A DNA stretch of 64,000 bases from NCBI GenBank assembly GCA_018266175.1, contig JAFEAY010000003.1, positions 186,001-250,000 of the forward strand, written 5' to 3'. Under the pieces are notes generated by a model that saw nothing but the letters and a program-made list of their open reading frames with translations, was not told where the DNA came from and searched no databases. This DNA comes from Candidatus Dependentiae bacterium. Lineage in GTDB: Bacteria > Babelota > Babeliae > Babelales > RVW-14. How positions within the stretch are numbered: the first letter of the stretch is position 1; the number at the start of each line of letters is the position of its first letter. Positions 43,814 to 52,658 of this stretch are shown one piece after another. Both the position numbers and the translations under genes were made by a program.

Positions 43814-44941
43814 ATGATTGAACGATATTATAAAAATCTTAGTAATTACATAAAGCAAAACCATGTTCTTATCATTTTTGGCCCTCGTCAAGTTGGAAAA
43901 ACGACCCTTTTAAAAAGCTTTCTCAGTCAAACAACGCTCAAATACAAACTCGACTCGGGTGATAATATTCGTACACAGAATCTCTTAGGGTCGCAAGACT
44001 TTGATAAGATTTTGGAATATGCCCAAGGCTACAATCTTATAGCGATTGATGAGGCCCAACAAATACCAAATATTGGCATGGCGCTTAAAATTCTTGTTGA
44101 TAATGTTCCAGGGCTTTCTATTATCGCTACAGGATCATCATCATTTGATCTGTCACAATCGATAGGAGAACCGTTAACGGGAAGAAAATCAACACTGACG
44201 CTTTATCCTATTGCACAACTTGAACTTTCAAACATGTACAATAAATATGAATTACGAGAGAAACTAGAAGATTTTTTAATTTTTGGTGGTTACCCGGCAG
44301 TTGTTTCTGCTCAAGCAAGACAAGAAAAAATAAGTATTCTTACAGAACTTGTTGATTCATATTTATTGAGAGACGTTCTATCGATGGAAAGAATAAAAAA
44401 ATCTGAAACACTTTTAAACCTTGTTAAATTATTAGCATTTCAAGTTGGACAACTTGTATCTCATAATGAACTTGCAACACAACTTTGTGTCGATGCAAAA
44501 ACTGTAGCTCGATACTTAGATTTACTTGAAAAATCATTTGTCATTCACAAACTTGGAGCTTTGAGTAATAATCCAAGAAATGAAGTTACCGGCAAGCAGA
44601 AATATTATTTCCTTGATCTAGGGGTACGTAATGCGGTTATTGCACAATTCAATCCTTTGAACCTGCGTAACGATGTTGGCCAATTATGGGAGAATTTTGC
44701 ATTTATCGAGAGACTCAAAAATACAACCTATAAAGGATTTTATGGGAAGCGCTATTTTTGGAGAACATATCAGGGTCAAGAGGTTGATTTTATTGAAGAA
44801 ATTGAACTTGAGCGAACAGCTTTTGAAGTAAAATGGTCTGCCAAGAAAAAAGTAAGTGCTCCTTCAGATTGGCTAGAAAATTATCCACAAGCCTCTTTTA
44901 TTGTCATCACACCTGATAATTATCTCGAGTACCTAACCTGA
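43814..44941 (+). CDS. AAA ATPase with DUF4143 domain
   Basis: P-loop ATPase of the widespread family with an N-terminal AAA_14-type domain and C-terminal DUF4143. Walker A is IIFGPRQVGKTTLL (about residues 22-35 from this start) and Walker B is LIAIDEAQQIP. A winged-helix-like middle (DAKTVARYLDLLEKSFVIHKL) and a C-terminal QEVDFIEEIE...AFEVKW nuclease-like segment follow. I choose ATG 43814 (GGAG upstream; homologues begin MIER); the ATG at 43784 also has AAGGA. Often found near mobile genes; role not established. Confidence 0.88.
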   Translation: MIERYYKNLSNYIKQNHVLIIFGPRQVGKTTLLKSFLSQTTLKYKLDSGDNIRTQNLLGSQDFDKILEYAQGYNLIAIDEAQQIPNIGMALKILVDNVPGLSIIATGSSSFDLSQSIGEPLTGRKSTLTLYPIAQLELSNMYNKYELREKLEDFLIFGGYPAVVSAQARQEKISILTELVDSYLLRDVLSMERIKKSETLLNLVKLLAFQVGQLVSHNELATQLCVDAKTVARYLDLLEKSFVIHKLGALSNNPRNEVTGKQKYYFLDLGVRNAVIAQFNPLNLRNDVGQLWENFAFIERLKNTTYKGFYGKRYFWRTYQGQEVDFIEEIELERTAFEVKWSAKKKVSAPSDWLENYPQASFIVITPDNYLEYLT

Positions 44942-45067
44942 ACTTTTTTCAGCCAAAAACATGATTGCTTTTTTTATCTCTTCATCTGCATCAGCAGCAA
45001 TTTTGGCAATTGCATAAAATGGACTCACTCTCCAGTTCTGCAAAAAATAGTCAATTAAGCGCTTCAT
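44933..45067 (-). CDS. Possible 44-aa small protein
   Basis: MKRLIDYFLQNWRVSPFYAI, then AKIAADADEEIKKA...: an amphipathic, plausible small protein. GGAGG precedes the ATG at close spacing. It overlaps the 3' end of the ATPase gene by 9 bp on the opposite strand. No known family recognised. Confidence 0.35.
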   Translation of the reverse strand: MKRLIDYFLQNWRVSPFYAIAKIAADADEEIKKAIMFLAEKSSG

Positions 45068-45134
45068 AAGCCTCCATGGTTAAAAATCAGGGATAATTCT
45101 ACTGCCCCATGTCTGAAAATCAGGCTTAATTTAA

Positions 45135-45287
45135 CGGAATGGTGGTCAAATAGAGCATTGGGCAAAAATAGGTAAAATTGCAGAAAAAAATCCAGATTTA
45201 ACCTATGAATTTATCAAAAGCATTCTTATTGCACAGCAAGAGGCAAAATCAAGTCATCTTGAATCATATAAGTTTGACGAGAAATAA
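45135..45287 (+). pseudogene. ParD-like antitoxin remnant, N-terminus lost
   Basis: The open stretch QIEHWAKIGKIAEKNPDLTY then EFIKSILIAQQEAK matches the usual C-terminal half of a ParD-type antitoxin, but no start codon or N-terminal half precedes it. It ends 2 bp before the toxin start. Confidence 0.6.
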
Positions 45288-45289
45288 TT

Positions 45290-45561
45290 ATGAATATTTT
45301 GCAAACTCCAACGTTGAGCAAGCAAGTAAAGAAACTCCACCTCAACCAAAAAAAAGAGTTGGACCAAGCAATAAGAATCATTATTGCTAACCCATCAGTC
45401 GGGGATATGAAAAAGCGTGATTTAGTTGGCATTCAGGTTTATAAATTTAAGATGATCAATCAATTAACCTTTATGAATTAAATGAGAAAAGTGGAGAACT
45501 TGAGCTCATTTTGCTTGCACTAGGATCTCATGAAAATTTTTACCGCGATTTAAAACGGTAA
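45290..45561 (+). pseudogene. RelE/ParE-type toxin, frameshifted
   Basis: MNILQTPTLSKQVKKLHLNQ...GDMKKRDLVGIQVYKFK is a typical RelE/ParE N-terminus; the frame then stops after NQLTFMN. In a shifted frame LYELNEKSGELELILLALGS then HENFYRDLKR completes the family C-terminus up to 45561. The frameshift lies near 45460-45475. Confidence 0.75.
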
Positions 45562-45605
45562 CCTTCATAATAGATCCATAGATTAAAAAAATTAAAAACA
45601 GCCAC

Positions 45606-46874
45606 TCATGCTTTTTTCAACACCACGACTGAATTGCCACCACCAAAGCCAAAGGCATTGGATAGCGCATACTCAACCGGCGCGCTGCGTGCAACTCCGG
45701 GAATGTAATCAAGATCGCACAACGGATCAGCCGTTTCTAAGTTAATGGTTGGGGGGAATTTTTGATTATGCAGCGCCAATGCAGTGAATGCTATTTCAGC
45801 TGCTCCGGCAGCTCCCAGCATGTGCCCAGTCATGCTTTTAGTGCTGCTCACCAGCAGATGATCTGGTGTTACGGGTAACGCATGGTCACCAAATATCGTT
45901 TTGATAACGTGCGTTTCAATGCGGTCACCCATCACGGTTGCTGTTCCGTGAGCATTAATGTACCCCACTTGTTCAGGAGTTATCTGCGCATCATCCAGAG
46001 CCAGGGTGATAGCACTACACGCGCCGCGCCCTTCTGGATGCGGAGAGGTAATGTGATATGCATCGGCCGATGCACCGTAGCCTACAACTTCAGCATAAAT
46101 TTTTGCACCACGTGCACGAGCATAATCTTCTCGTTCCAAGATCAAAACTGCTGCACCTTCGGCCATAACAAAGCCGGTGCGCTGCGCATCAAATGGACGG
46201 CTTGCGCACGCAGGATCGCCCGACCAACTGGAAAGTGCACGCATGTTTCCAAAACCTGCAAGTGATGCCGGAACCACGCAACTTTCTGTACCACCAGCCA
46301 TCATGTAATCAGCATAGCCGTCGCGAACCGCTCGAAATGCAAGACCAAGCGAATCGCCACTTGAAGCACATGCATTGGTCAATGCAAGCACCGGCCCCTG
46401 AAGCTCATGGTGCATGCTCAGCCAAGCGGGTGCAAGATTGTTAATTACTTTGGGAATTGCGAAAGGGGAAATTCGTTTTGGCCCCTCTTTTTCCAGCGTA
46501 AGCACCACGTCGGAGATAGAACCCAGTCCGCCGATGCCAACGCCCAGGTAGGTCCCAAAGCGTGTTCGATCTGCTGGATGCGTGGCGCTCAGGCCTGCAT
46601 CATGCAGCGCTTCGTGCCCTGCAATGAGTGCCAGGTGGGTGAAGCGATCGGTTTTTTTTTGATCTTTTGCATCAAGGAGTTTATCAAGTGTCTCTTGTTC
46701 GTTGCGAACAAAGCCTGCGGGATAGGGGTGGTATCCTTGCATGGCGTAACGGTCTTGGGCTTTAATTCCTGAAGTTCCTGCAAGCAGTGCCTGCCAGCTC
46801 TCTTGTGTTGTGTTGCCAAGCGGAGTAACAAGCCCAATACCGGTAATGACAACGTGATGTTTTTTTGAAGTCAT
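45606..46874 (-). CDS. fabF: 3-oxoacyl-ACP synthase II
   Basis: Condenses malonyl-ACP with growing acyl-ACP in type II fatty-acid synthesis. The thiolase-fold ketosynthase catalytic set is visible: Cys in TNACASSGDSLGLAF, His in INAHGTATVMGD, Lys and His in SSTKSMTGHMLGAAG, and the C-terminal NAFGFGGGNSVVVL. 422 aa is normal. It lies 32 bp downstream of acpP, in the order fabD...fabG...acpP-fabF. Confidence 0.96.
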   Translation of the reverse strand: MTSKKHHVVITGIGLVTPLGNTTQESWQALLAGTSGIKAQDRYAMQGYHPYPAGFVRNEQETLDKLLDAKDQKKTDRFTHLALIAGHEALHDAGLSATHPADRTRFGTYLGVGIGGLGSISDVVLTLEKEGPKRISPFAIPKVINNLAPAWLSMHHELQGPVLALTNACASSGDSLGLAFRAVRDGYADYMMAGGTESCVVPASLAGFGNMRALSSWSGDPACASRPFDAQRTGFVMAEGAAVLILEREDYARARGAKIYAEVVGYGASADAYHITSPHPEGRGACSAITLALDDAQITPEQVGYINAHGTATVMGDRIETHVIKTIFGDHALPVTPDHLLVSSTKSMTGHMLGAAGAAEIAFTALALHNQKFPPTINLETADPLCDLDYIPGVARSAPVEYALSNAFGFGGGNSVVVLKKA

Positions 46875-46906
46875 AGCTGTTTTAACTGTTTCGTTGTAAA
46901 AAATAG

Positions 46907-47155
46907 TTACTTGGTGCGAGCAGTGTGGATGAGATCTGCGGCTTCTTGAACTGTTTTAATTTTTTCAGCATCTTCATCACGAATTTCGATGCCAAAAGAT
47001 TCTTCAAAGCTCATGATGATTTCAACAACATCAAGAGAATCTGCGCCAAGCTCTTTGAATGTTGAAGATGGAGCGATATTTGCTGCAGGGATGCTCAATT
47101 TTTCAGCGATGATAGCGGTTACTTTGCTCAGTGAATCTTCTTTATTAAAAGCCAT
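46907..47155 (-). CDS. acpP: Acyl carrier protein
   Basis: Carries acyl chains on a phosphopantetheine attached to Ser in ELGADSLDVVEIIMSFEESF. 82 residues, strongly acidic, four-helix ACP pattern. AAAGAGAG precedes the ATG. Immediately upstream of fabF. Confidence 0.97.
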   Translation of the reverse strand: MAFNKEDSLSKVTAIIAEKLSIPAANIAPSSTFKELGADSLDVVEIIMSFEESFGIEIRDEDAEKIKTVQEAADLIHTARTK

Positions 47156-47357
47156 AATAAACTCTCTTTAATTTTAAATTTTATTGTTCTACTCATTTAC
47201 GTAACGACATAGAAAAAATAAATTCTAGCGTTACGTTAGCATAGGATAACCAAAATAAATATTTTTTCTAGACTAGCGCTCCCAGGGTGCCTTGCAAGAA
47301 TATAAAAACAACGGTAGGTTAAGAGTATCCAACTTTTTTATAAGAAAAATTTAAGCA

Positions 47358-47675
47358 ATGAATAAACATATTAATCAAAAATATCAAGACGCTATTGTAC
47401 GAGCTCTTGAATATCATTTTCCCAACGCAAAAATTATCCTATTCGGCTCACGCGCACGCGCAACACACAAAGAAGGTGCTGATGTTGATGTTGCAGTTGA
47501 CACAGGGGAACGCATCCTACTCAGGGAAATACAAAGAGCTCGAGTAACTCTTGAAAATCTCCCTATCCCCCTTATTGTTGATGTTGTTGATTTTCACAAT
47601 ATCCCTCCATTACTCCAAGAAACAATTCTTGACGAAGGTATCATATGGAAAAATTCAAACTCCAGTGGGAAATAA
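47358..47675 (+). CDS. MNT-domain nucleotidyltransferase, second locus
   Basis: IILFGSRARATHKEGADVDV is the GS...D-x-D signature of minimal nucleotidyltransferases (about residues 27-47). 105 aa. It overlaps the start of its substrate-binding/HEPN-type partner gene by 31 bp. Encoded on the plus strand between minus-strand acpP and fabG, so it is an insertion into the fatty-acid cluster. RBS weak. Confidence 0.85.
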   Translation: MNKHINQKYQDAIVRALEYHFPNAKIILFGSRARATHKEGADVDVAVDTGERILLREIQRARVTLENLPIPLIVDVVDFHNIPPLLQETILDEGIIWKNSNSSGK

Positions 47676-47847
47676 CGACACAAGCTTTGGCACCGAAGAA
47701 ACGGGAGAAATGCTTATCAACATGGCTGACGACAGAAATGCGACCACTCACCGATATGATATCATTCAAACTCGAGAGATACTTAATTCTCTTCCTGCTT
47801 ACTGTCAATGCATGCAAACAATTTTAAATGCTATAAAACCACTATAA
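47645..47847 (+). pseudogene. HEPN-type nucleotidyltransferase substrate-binding partner, internally deleted
   Basis: The first codons read MEKFKLQWEITTQAL, the family start. A second frame then gives TEETGEMLINMADDRNATTH and RYDIIQTREILNSLP up to 47847, the family C-terminus with R-x4-H (RNATTH). The intervening core of roughly 50-60 residues is missing and the frames do not match, so the gene is dead. Confidence 0.7.
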
Positions 47848-47851
47848 AATT

Positions 47852-48598
47852 TTAAACCATGCCACCGTTGATGGCAATCACCTGCCCGGTAATGTAATCA
47901 GCATCCCCTGATGTCAAGAAGGCAACGCAGTGAGCAATATCATTACTTGAGCCGAACCGCTTGAGTGGAATTTTTTGCAAAATTTCTTGCTTGATATGAT
48001 CAGTCAATTTATCAGTCATAGTTGTTTGAATAAAGCCCGGGGCAAGGGCGTTTACAAGAATATTGCGGCTCGCATATTCAAGCGCAAGCGATTTAGTGAG
48101 TGCACACAGCCCCGCTTTGCTTGCTGCATAATTTGCCTGACCTGGATTACCTGTTTGGGCAACAATTGAGCTGATATTGATGATATATGATTGTGATTGC
48201 TTGACCATTCGTTTGAGCGCTTGTTGGGCACAAAAAAATGAACCCTTGAGGTTTACGTCAAGCACAATATCCCAGTCTAATTCTGACATACGGAGTGCAA
48301 GTGCATCGCGCGTGATGCCTGCATTGTTAACAAGCACCTCAAGCGCCCCGCTTCCTGTCTGATTTTCACGCTGCGCATCAAGCTGTGCATACAGTTGTTC
48401 AAAACCAGCTTTAATTGAACTCGTATCGGCTACATCTACCTGGATGTAAACAATACCCTGAGCGGTAAGTTCCTGAACAACTAAAGCTGTTGCATCGATG
48501 CAATCAAAGACATAAAGCTTATCACCGCGAGCATGAAGATGATCAACAATTGCTCGGCCAATGCCCTGCAACCCCCCGGTTACCAAAACATTTTTCAT
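47852..48598 (-). CDS. fabG: 3-oxoacyl-ACP reductase
   Basis: Short-chain dehydrogenase that reduces 3-oxoacyl-ACP with NADPH. The cofactor loop VTGGLQGIGRAI, LVNNAGITRDALALRM, the catalytic Ser in INISSIVAQTGNPGQ, and YAASKAG with catalytic Tyr and Lys are all present. The C-terminal ITGQVIAINGGMV is typical. Start at MKNVLVTGG; a codon at 48610 would add four residues. About 249 aa. Confidence 0.95.
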   Translation of the reverse strand: MKNVLVTGGLQGIGRAIVDHLHARGDKLYVFDCIDATALVVQELTAQGIVYIQVDVADTSSIKAGFEQLYAQLDAQRENQTGSGALEVLVNNAGITRDALALRMSELDWDIVLDVNLKGSFFCAQQALKRMVKQSQSYIINISSIVAQTGNPGQANYAASKAGLCALTKSLALEYASRNILVNALAPGFIQTTMTDKLTDHIKQEILQKIPLKRFGSSNDIAHCVAFLTSGDADYITGQVIAINGGMV

Positions 48599-48961
48599 GA
48601 TCAAGGACATTCTAAATTATTATTTTTTCTTAAGTTGCTTAACTTCTTCAATGGGCAAACCAGTCATTTGAGAAACTTTTTCGGGATTCAGCTCTGTTAA
48701 TAATTGACGAGCCAGTGCTCGACGTTCTTCTTCCCGCCCTTTTTCAATGCCTTTTTCAAGACCCTCTTCGAGTCCTTTTGCCATCCCTTTTTCCCAAGCA
48801 AGTTCCTTTGAGGTTTGCGCATCCGTTTCACGAACAAACGCATCATCGTAAGCGTTAAGCTCGTCCTCTGACCACGCTGCACGTTGTGCAACTTCGCATG
48901 CCTCTTCAAACTCTCCACGAGCGAGTGGAGCTGGAATCTGCGTCTGTTTTTTAATTGACTT

Positions 48962-49586
48962 ATTGAAGCGGCCACGGCTTAAAAGCCATGGAATCCGCCT
49001 AGTTGTAAGATAACTTTTCTACCTTCATCACTGGTTTTTAACGTAATTTTTTATCGTTTCAAGATTACAATGCCCAACTGTTTCAGCAAAAAATCCATCG
49101 CCCCAGAAACTGTCACCCCAGTAAAATTCTTTTAATTCGGGGAATTCTTGCCTTATAACCTTGCTGCTCTTACCTTTAAAAAGCTGAACTATCTTACTTA
49201 TTGCTACATCAGGACGAAATTGTAAAACCATATGCACATGGTCTGGTTGAACATTTAATTCTTCAATATTCCATCTATTAACATCTGCGCATTCACGTAA
49301 TAATTCATCAATTCTTTTTGCAAGATCCCCCTTCAAAATTCTTTTTCTATATTTTGGTATCCAAACTATGTGTATCATAAGCCGATATTTTGTATGCGCA
49401 CCTGTCCAATATTTCTTCATAGACCACAGTATGACAACATATTTTTCAGATCGCAAAAGACCTACGGCCTTTTCCCATCTTCATTTTGGCGGCTTGTAAA
49501 AACAAGACTAACGCTTTTCCCTGCGCCGCCCAACGGACTCGCATTCATCCCCAGGCTTCAAAGCCTTGGGGTATTCTGCTCAGGCC
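48962..49586 (-). mobile_element. IS200/IS605-family insertion sequence, about 625 bp
   Basis: Ends were set by restoring the interrupted rpn frame. Subterminal imperfect palindromes are present at both ends: CCCCAAGGCTTTGAAGCCTG and CCATGGCTTTTAAGCCGTGG (minus strand). There are no terminal inverted repeats and no obvious target duplication, as expected for this family. It encodes only TnpA (no TnpB), the IS200 group organisation. Confidence 0.88.
49028..49420 (-). CDS. tnpA: IS200-type transposase TnpA (Y1 HUH)
   Basis: Single-strand DNA transposase. The HUH motif HVH lies at residues 61-63 (QPDHVHMVLQF), and the catalytic Tyr is Y126 in ETIKNYVKNQ. Conserved HIVWIPKYRKRIL and FAETVGH are present. 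130 aa from MKKYWTGAH; an upstream codon at 49456 adds 12 residues. Appears intact. Confidence 0.93.
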   Translation of the reverse strand: MKKYWTGAHTKYRLMIHIVWIPKYRKRILKGDLAKRIDELLRECADVNRWNIEELNVQPDHVHMVLQFRPDVAISKIVQLFKGKSSKVIRQEFPELKEFYWGDSFWGDGFFAETVGHCNLETIKNYVKNQ

Positions 49587-50127
49587 AATAAAGTAAATCC
49601 ATTTATCTTCGGCAGACTTAAGCTCAGATTCTTTTTTCTTAAATTTGGGTAATTCAACAAAAGCAAAGTAAAGCTGGTCAAGATCATTCTCACCTGTTTT
49701 TGCATCGGCTATATGATGAATTGATTTATACTCACGCTTATCTGGAAACATCGTAAAATCAATGATTGCAACAACGATAACAGGGAATAATTTGTGATAC
49801 GGTTTTCCTTTGCCCAGCTGCATGGAGTAAGTTTTTGCACCATAGTAAACCATCCGCTTACCAAATTCCTTAACTTTCTCAACCTGCATTTCAACAATGT
49901 ACTGACGGCCAACATGATCAGTGCACAAGATATCAAGAATATTATCTTTTTTCAGCCGAATAATTTCATGCTGTTCAGTGTTGAGAAAGATAATTGATTT
50001 GATGGCTCTATCACCGGTATATTCCAAGATTGAATTAAGAAATGAAATCGTAATATTTTTGTGCTCTTCTGAACCAAAAATTTTTTTGAAAGCCACATCA
50101 TTCCGAGGATCAAGAAACACCATAAAA

Positions 50128-51183
50128 CTACTCCTGATTCTCTAACTTCTCATCAGCCTCTTTTTCAGCTAACTGCTCAGCTTTTTGTTCAGCTTTTAAT
50201 TCCTGCTCATGCTCAAGATCCATCTCGAGTTCAGACTTTTGAACCTCTTTACCAAGCAGAGCCAAAAATTGCTCAATATCACTTGGCGTGTTGATTGCCA
50301 TCACCTGCTTGTCAGGCCATTCGCGCTTGAGCATTTTGGTAAGCTTAGCACCCGGACCAACTTCAATGATGATATCGCAGTCATTAAAATGCTCCATTGA
50401 TGGCCACCAGAGAACATGACTACTCATTTGACGAACTACAACATCTTTGAGCTCTTCATGCTGCATGACAGGCTTTGAGGTGACATTAGCAACCAAGGGA
50501 ACGGTCAAATCTTTAAAATCGACTTTTACCATGTACTGAGCAAATGCCTCTTCGGCCTGCTTCATGAGTCGAGAATGAAATGCTCCCGAGACGTTGAGAG
50601 AAATTACTTTTCCACCGGCTGCTCGCACATCGTCTGCAACCGCTTCAAGCTCCGGAACCGTACCTGAAATAACAAATTGATGTGGGGTATTGTAGTTAAC
50701 GACTTCAGCAACGCGATCATTCCCTGACGGATCGTCATGACGAGCGCACAGATCCTGGACATCTTGATAGTCTAAGCCCAAGACCGCAATCATCGTCCCT
50801 GGAAGTTGTACGGTAGCCTCTTCCATAAAAAGTGATCGCTTTTTGAGCAGATACAACGCATCTGAAAAACTCATGCCGCCTGCAGCAAAAATTGCCGCAT
50901 ATTCGCCAGAACTGTGTCCTGCAACTATGGCAGGTTCAATGTTGTATTTTTCTTTGAGTAATGCAACCAGTGCTGCGCTCACCAGGAAAATTGAGGTTTG
51001 CGCATTGACGGTTTCTTTAAGTTCTCGCTCGGATGAAGCAAAACAAAGTCGAACAAAATTATTTTCAAGACAACTGGATGCTTGTTCAAAATATTCTTGA
51101 ACAATGCGTTCACGATCATAAATATCTTTAGCCATGCCAAGTGTTTGAGCACCTTGGCCGGGGAATATCATGCCTATTTTCAT
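50128..51183 (-). CDS. fabD: Malonyl-CoA:ACP transacylase with acidic C-terminal extension
   Basis: Transfers malonyl from CoA to ACP. FPGQGAQTLGM at the N-terminus, the nucleophile Ser in AGHSSGEYAAIFAAGG, and the catalytic-type His in NVSGAFHSRLM are visible. About 310 residues are family-like. The last 35 or so are an added charged helix (LEHEQELKAEQKAEQLAEKE), unusual for FabD. Start codon gives the standard MKIGMIFPGQG. Confidence 0.94.
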   Translation of the reverse strand: MKIGMIFPGQGAQTLGMAKDIYDRERIVQEYFEQASSCLENNFVRLCFASSERELKETVNAQTSIFLVSAALVALLKEKYNIEPAIVAGHSSGEYAAIFAAGGMSFSDALYLLKKRSLFMEEATVQLPGTMIAVLGLDYQDVQDLCARHDDPSGNDRVAEVVNYNTPHQFVISGTVPELEAVADDVRAAGGKVISLNVSGAFHSRLMKQAEEAFAQYMVKVDFKDLTVPLVANVTSKPVMQHEELKDVVVRQMSSHVLWWPSMEHFNDCDIIIEVGPGAKLTKMLKREWPDKQVMAINTPSDIEQFLALLGKEVQKSELEMDLEHEQELKAEQKAEQLAEKEADEKLENQE

Positions 51184-51233
51184 AGCTATGCCCTACCCTT
51201 TAGAAATGAACTGATAACCTCCAACCAGCATAC

Positions 51234-52658
51234 TCAAGATGCTGACTGCTGAGCAACAAGCTTTTTAATACGCTTGATTGCTCTGTCTGTTCCCAGAATT
51301 GTGATAAGTTCAAAGACCCCTGGACTCTGAAGAGAGCCGGTCAAAGCAAGACGCAATGGCTGGGCTAAATTTACCAGCTTCTCGTTGTGCTGAGCACAAA
51401 CCGCTTTTGCAAGCTCCAGAAGACTGTCATGCGATGGCTGGCCACACTGTTGCAGCAGCTGTATAAACGCTTCCAGCATTGATTGAGTATTTGCGGTTTT
51501 CCATTTTTCAAGCAAGTGCAGATCGTATGATTGTTGATCATGTGCAAGCGCGATGATGTCGTTGCTTAACTCAAGCAGGGTTGTTGCGCGTTGTTGATAC
51601 TGCACAAACAGCGCATTGAGTTGCTTAGGTGTCCACGAAGCAGACAGGAGTGCATGCTTTTGATCATCCATCTGCGCAATTGCGGTCAAAAGTTGCTCAG
51701 AACTGCTTTGACGAATGTAAATGCCATTGAGCCAGAGTAATTTTTTGATATCAAAAATAGCCCCTTTTTTGCCCACATCATCAAGCTTAAAGAATTGCAC
51801 CATTTCAGCTCGGGTGAATACTTCTTGATCTCCATGCGACCATCCCAAGCGCACCAGATAGTTGAGCAGCGCATCAGCCATAAAGCCCTGCATGCGATAC
51901 TCCTGGACTGACGTAGAGGCATCACGCTTACTGAGTTTGTTGCCTGATGGTCCTAAAATGAGCGGTAAATGGGCAAATTGTGGTTCTTGTGCACCAAGTG
52001 CACGGTAGAAGAGAATCTGTTTAAAAGTGTTGGTGATGTGGTCTTCTCCACGAATCACCTGAGTAATCTGCATAAAAATGTCGTCAACAACGACGCAAAA
52101 GTTATAGGTTGGTGTGCCATCGCGACGGATGATAACAAAGTCATCAAATTGATCTGCCTGAAGGGTGATTCGACCACGGATGGCGTCATCAAAACTGACT
52201 GAATCAAGGTCGTCTGGCACACGGAATCTGAGTGCATGCGGTTGAGCTAAATCTTGGGCGGTAAAGGGTTTGTTGCGGCAGGTGCCCTCATATTTACGCC
52301 CTACTCCTTGTTCGAGTTCTTCGATCACCATATCGGCATCAAGCGGTGCGCAAAAGCATGGATATACTTTGCCTTGCTCAAGCAGTTTTTTTGCAGCTGC
52401 TTGATGTTCTTGCACGCGGGCCATTTGATAGACAATTGGTTGCTCGGGCAACAAGTTTGTCCACTCTAAAGATCCCAACTGTGAAGCGAGGAATTCTTGA
52501 GTAGAACGAGCAACATCAGTATCTTCAATGCGCAGGCTGTAAGTACCACCTGTGCTCTGCGCAAAAAGCCAATTAAAAATGGCGGTTCGAACACCGCCGA
52601 TATGTAAATGCCCAGTTGGAGACGGGGCAAATCGAACACGAATAGGAGCGTTTTTCAT
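51234..52658 (-). CDS. gltX: Glutamyl-tRNA synthetase
   Basis: Class I synthetase: RFAPSPTGHLHIGGVRTAIF (HIGH region) and KLSKRDAS (KMSKS region) are clear, with VVDDIFMQITQVIRGEDHI between them. 474 aa is normal. Its ATG overlaps the last base of the preceding TPR gene, so the two are coupled. It occupies the place between plsX and fabD where fabH is often found. Discriminating versus non-discriminating specificity cannot be read from sequence alone. Confidence 0.96.
   Translation of the reverse strand: MKNAPIRVRFAPSPTGHLHIGGVRTAIFNWLFAQSTGGTYSLRIEDTDVARSTQEFLASQLGSLEWTNLLPEQPIVYQMARVQEHQAAAKKLLEQGKVYPCFCAPLDADMVIEELEQGVGRKYEGTCRNKPFTAQDLAQPHALRFRVPDDLDSVSFDDAIRGRITLQADQFDDFVIIRRDGTPTYNFCVVVDDIFMQITQVIRGEDHITNTFKQILFYRALGAQEPQFAHLPLILGPSGNKLSKRDASTSVQEYRMQGFMADALLNYLVRLGWSHGDQEVFTRAEMVQFFKLDDVGKKGAIFDIKKLLWLNGIYIRQSSSEQLLTAIAQMDDQKHALLSASWTPKQLNALFVQYQQRATTLLELSNDIIALAHDQQSYDLHLLEKWKTANTQSMLEAFIQLLQQCGQPSHDSLLELAKAVCAQHNEKLVNLAQPLRLALTGSLQSPGVFELITILGTDRAIKRIKKLVAQQSAS

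Larger units (their letters stand above)
48620..50123 (-). pseudogene. Rpn-family nuclease gene split by an IS200-type element
   Basis: The 5' part (50123 down to 49587) encodes FLDPRNDVAFKKIFGSEEHK ... KSAEDKWIYFI, nearly the same as the intact copy at 29827. The 3' part (48961 down to 48620) continues KSIKKQTQIPAPLARGEFEE, then AWSEDELNAYDDAF, a GLEEGLEKGIEKG tail and KVSQMTGLPIEEVKQLKKK. Joining the two across 48962-49586 restores one frame (WIYFI-KSIKKQT), as in the intact protein. The gene begins 4 bp after fabD, itself an insertion between fabD and fabG. Confidence 0.88.
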
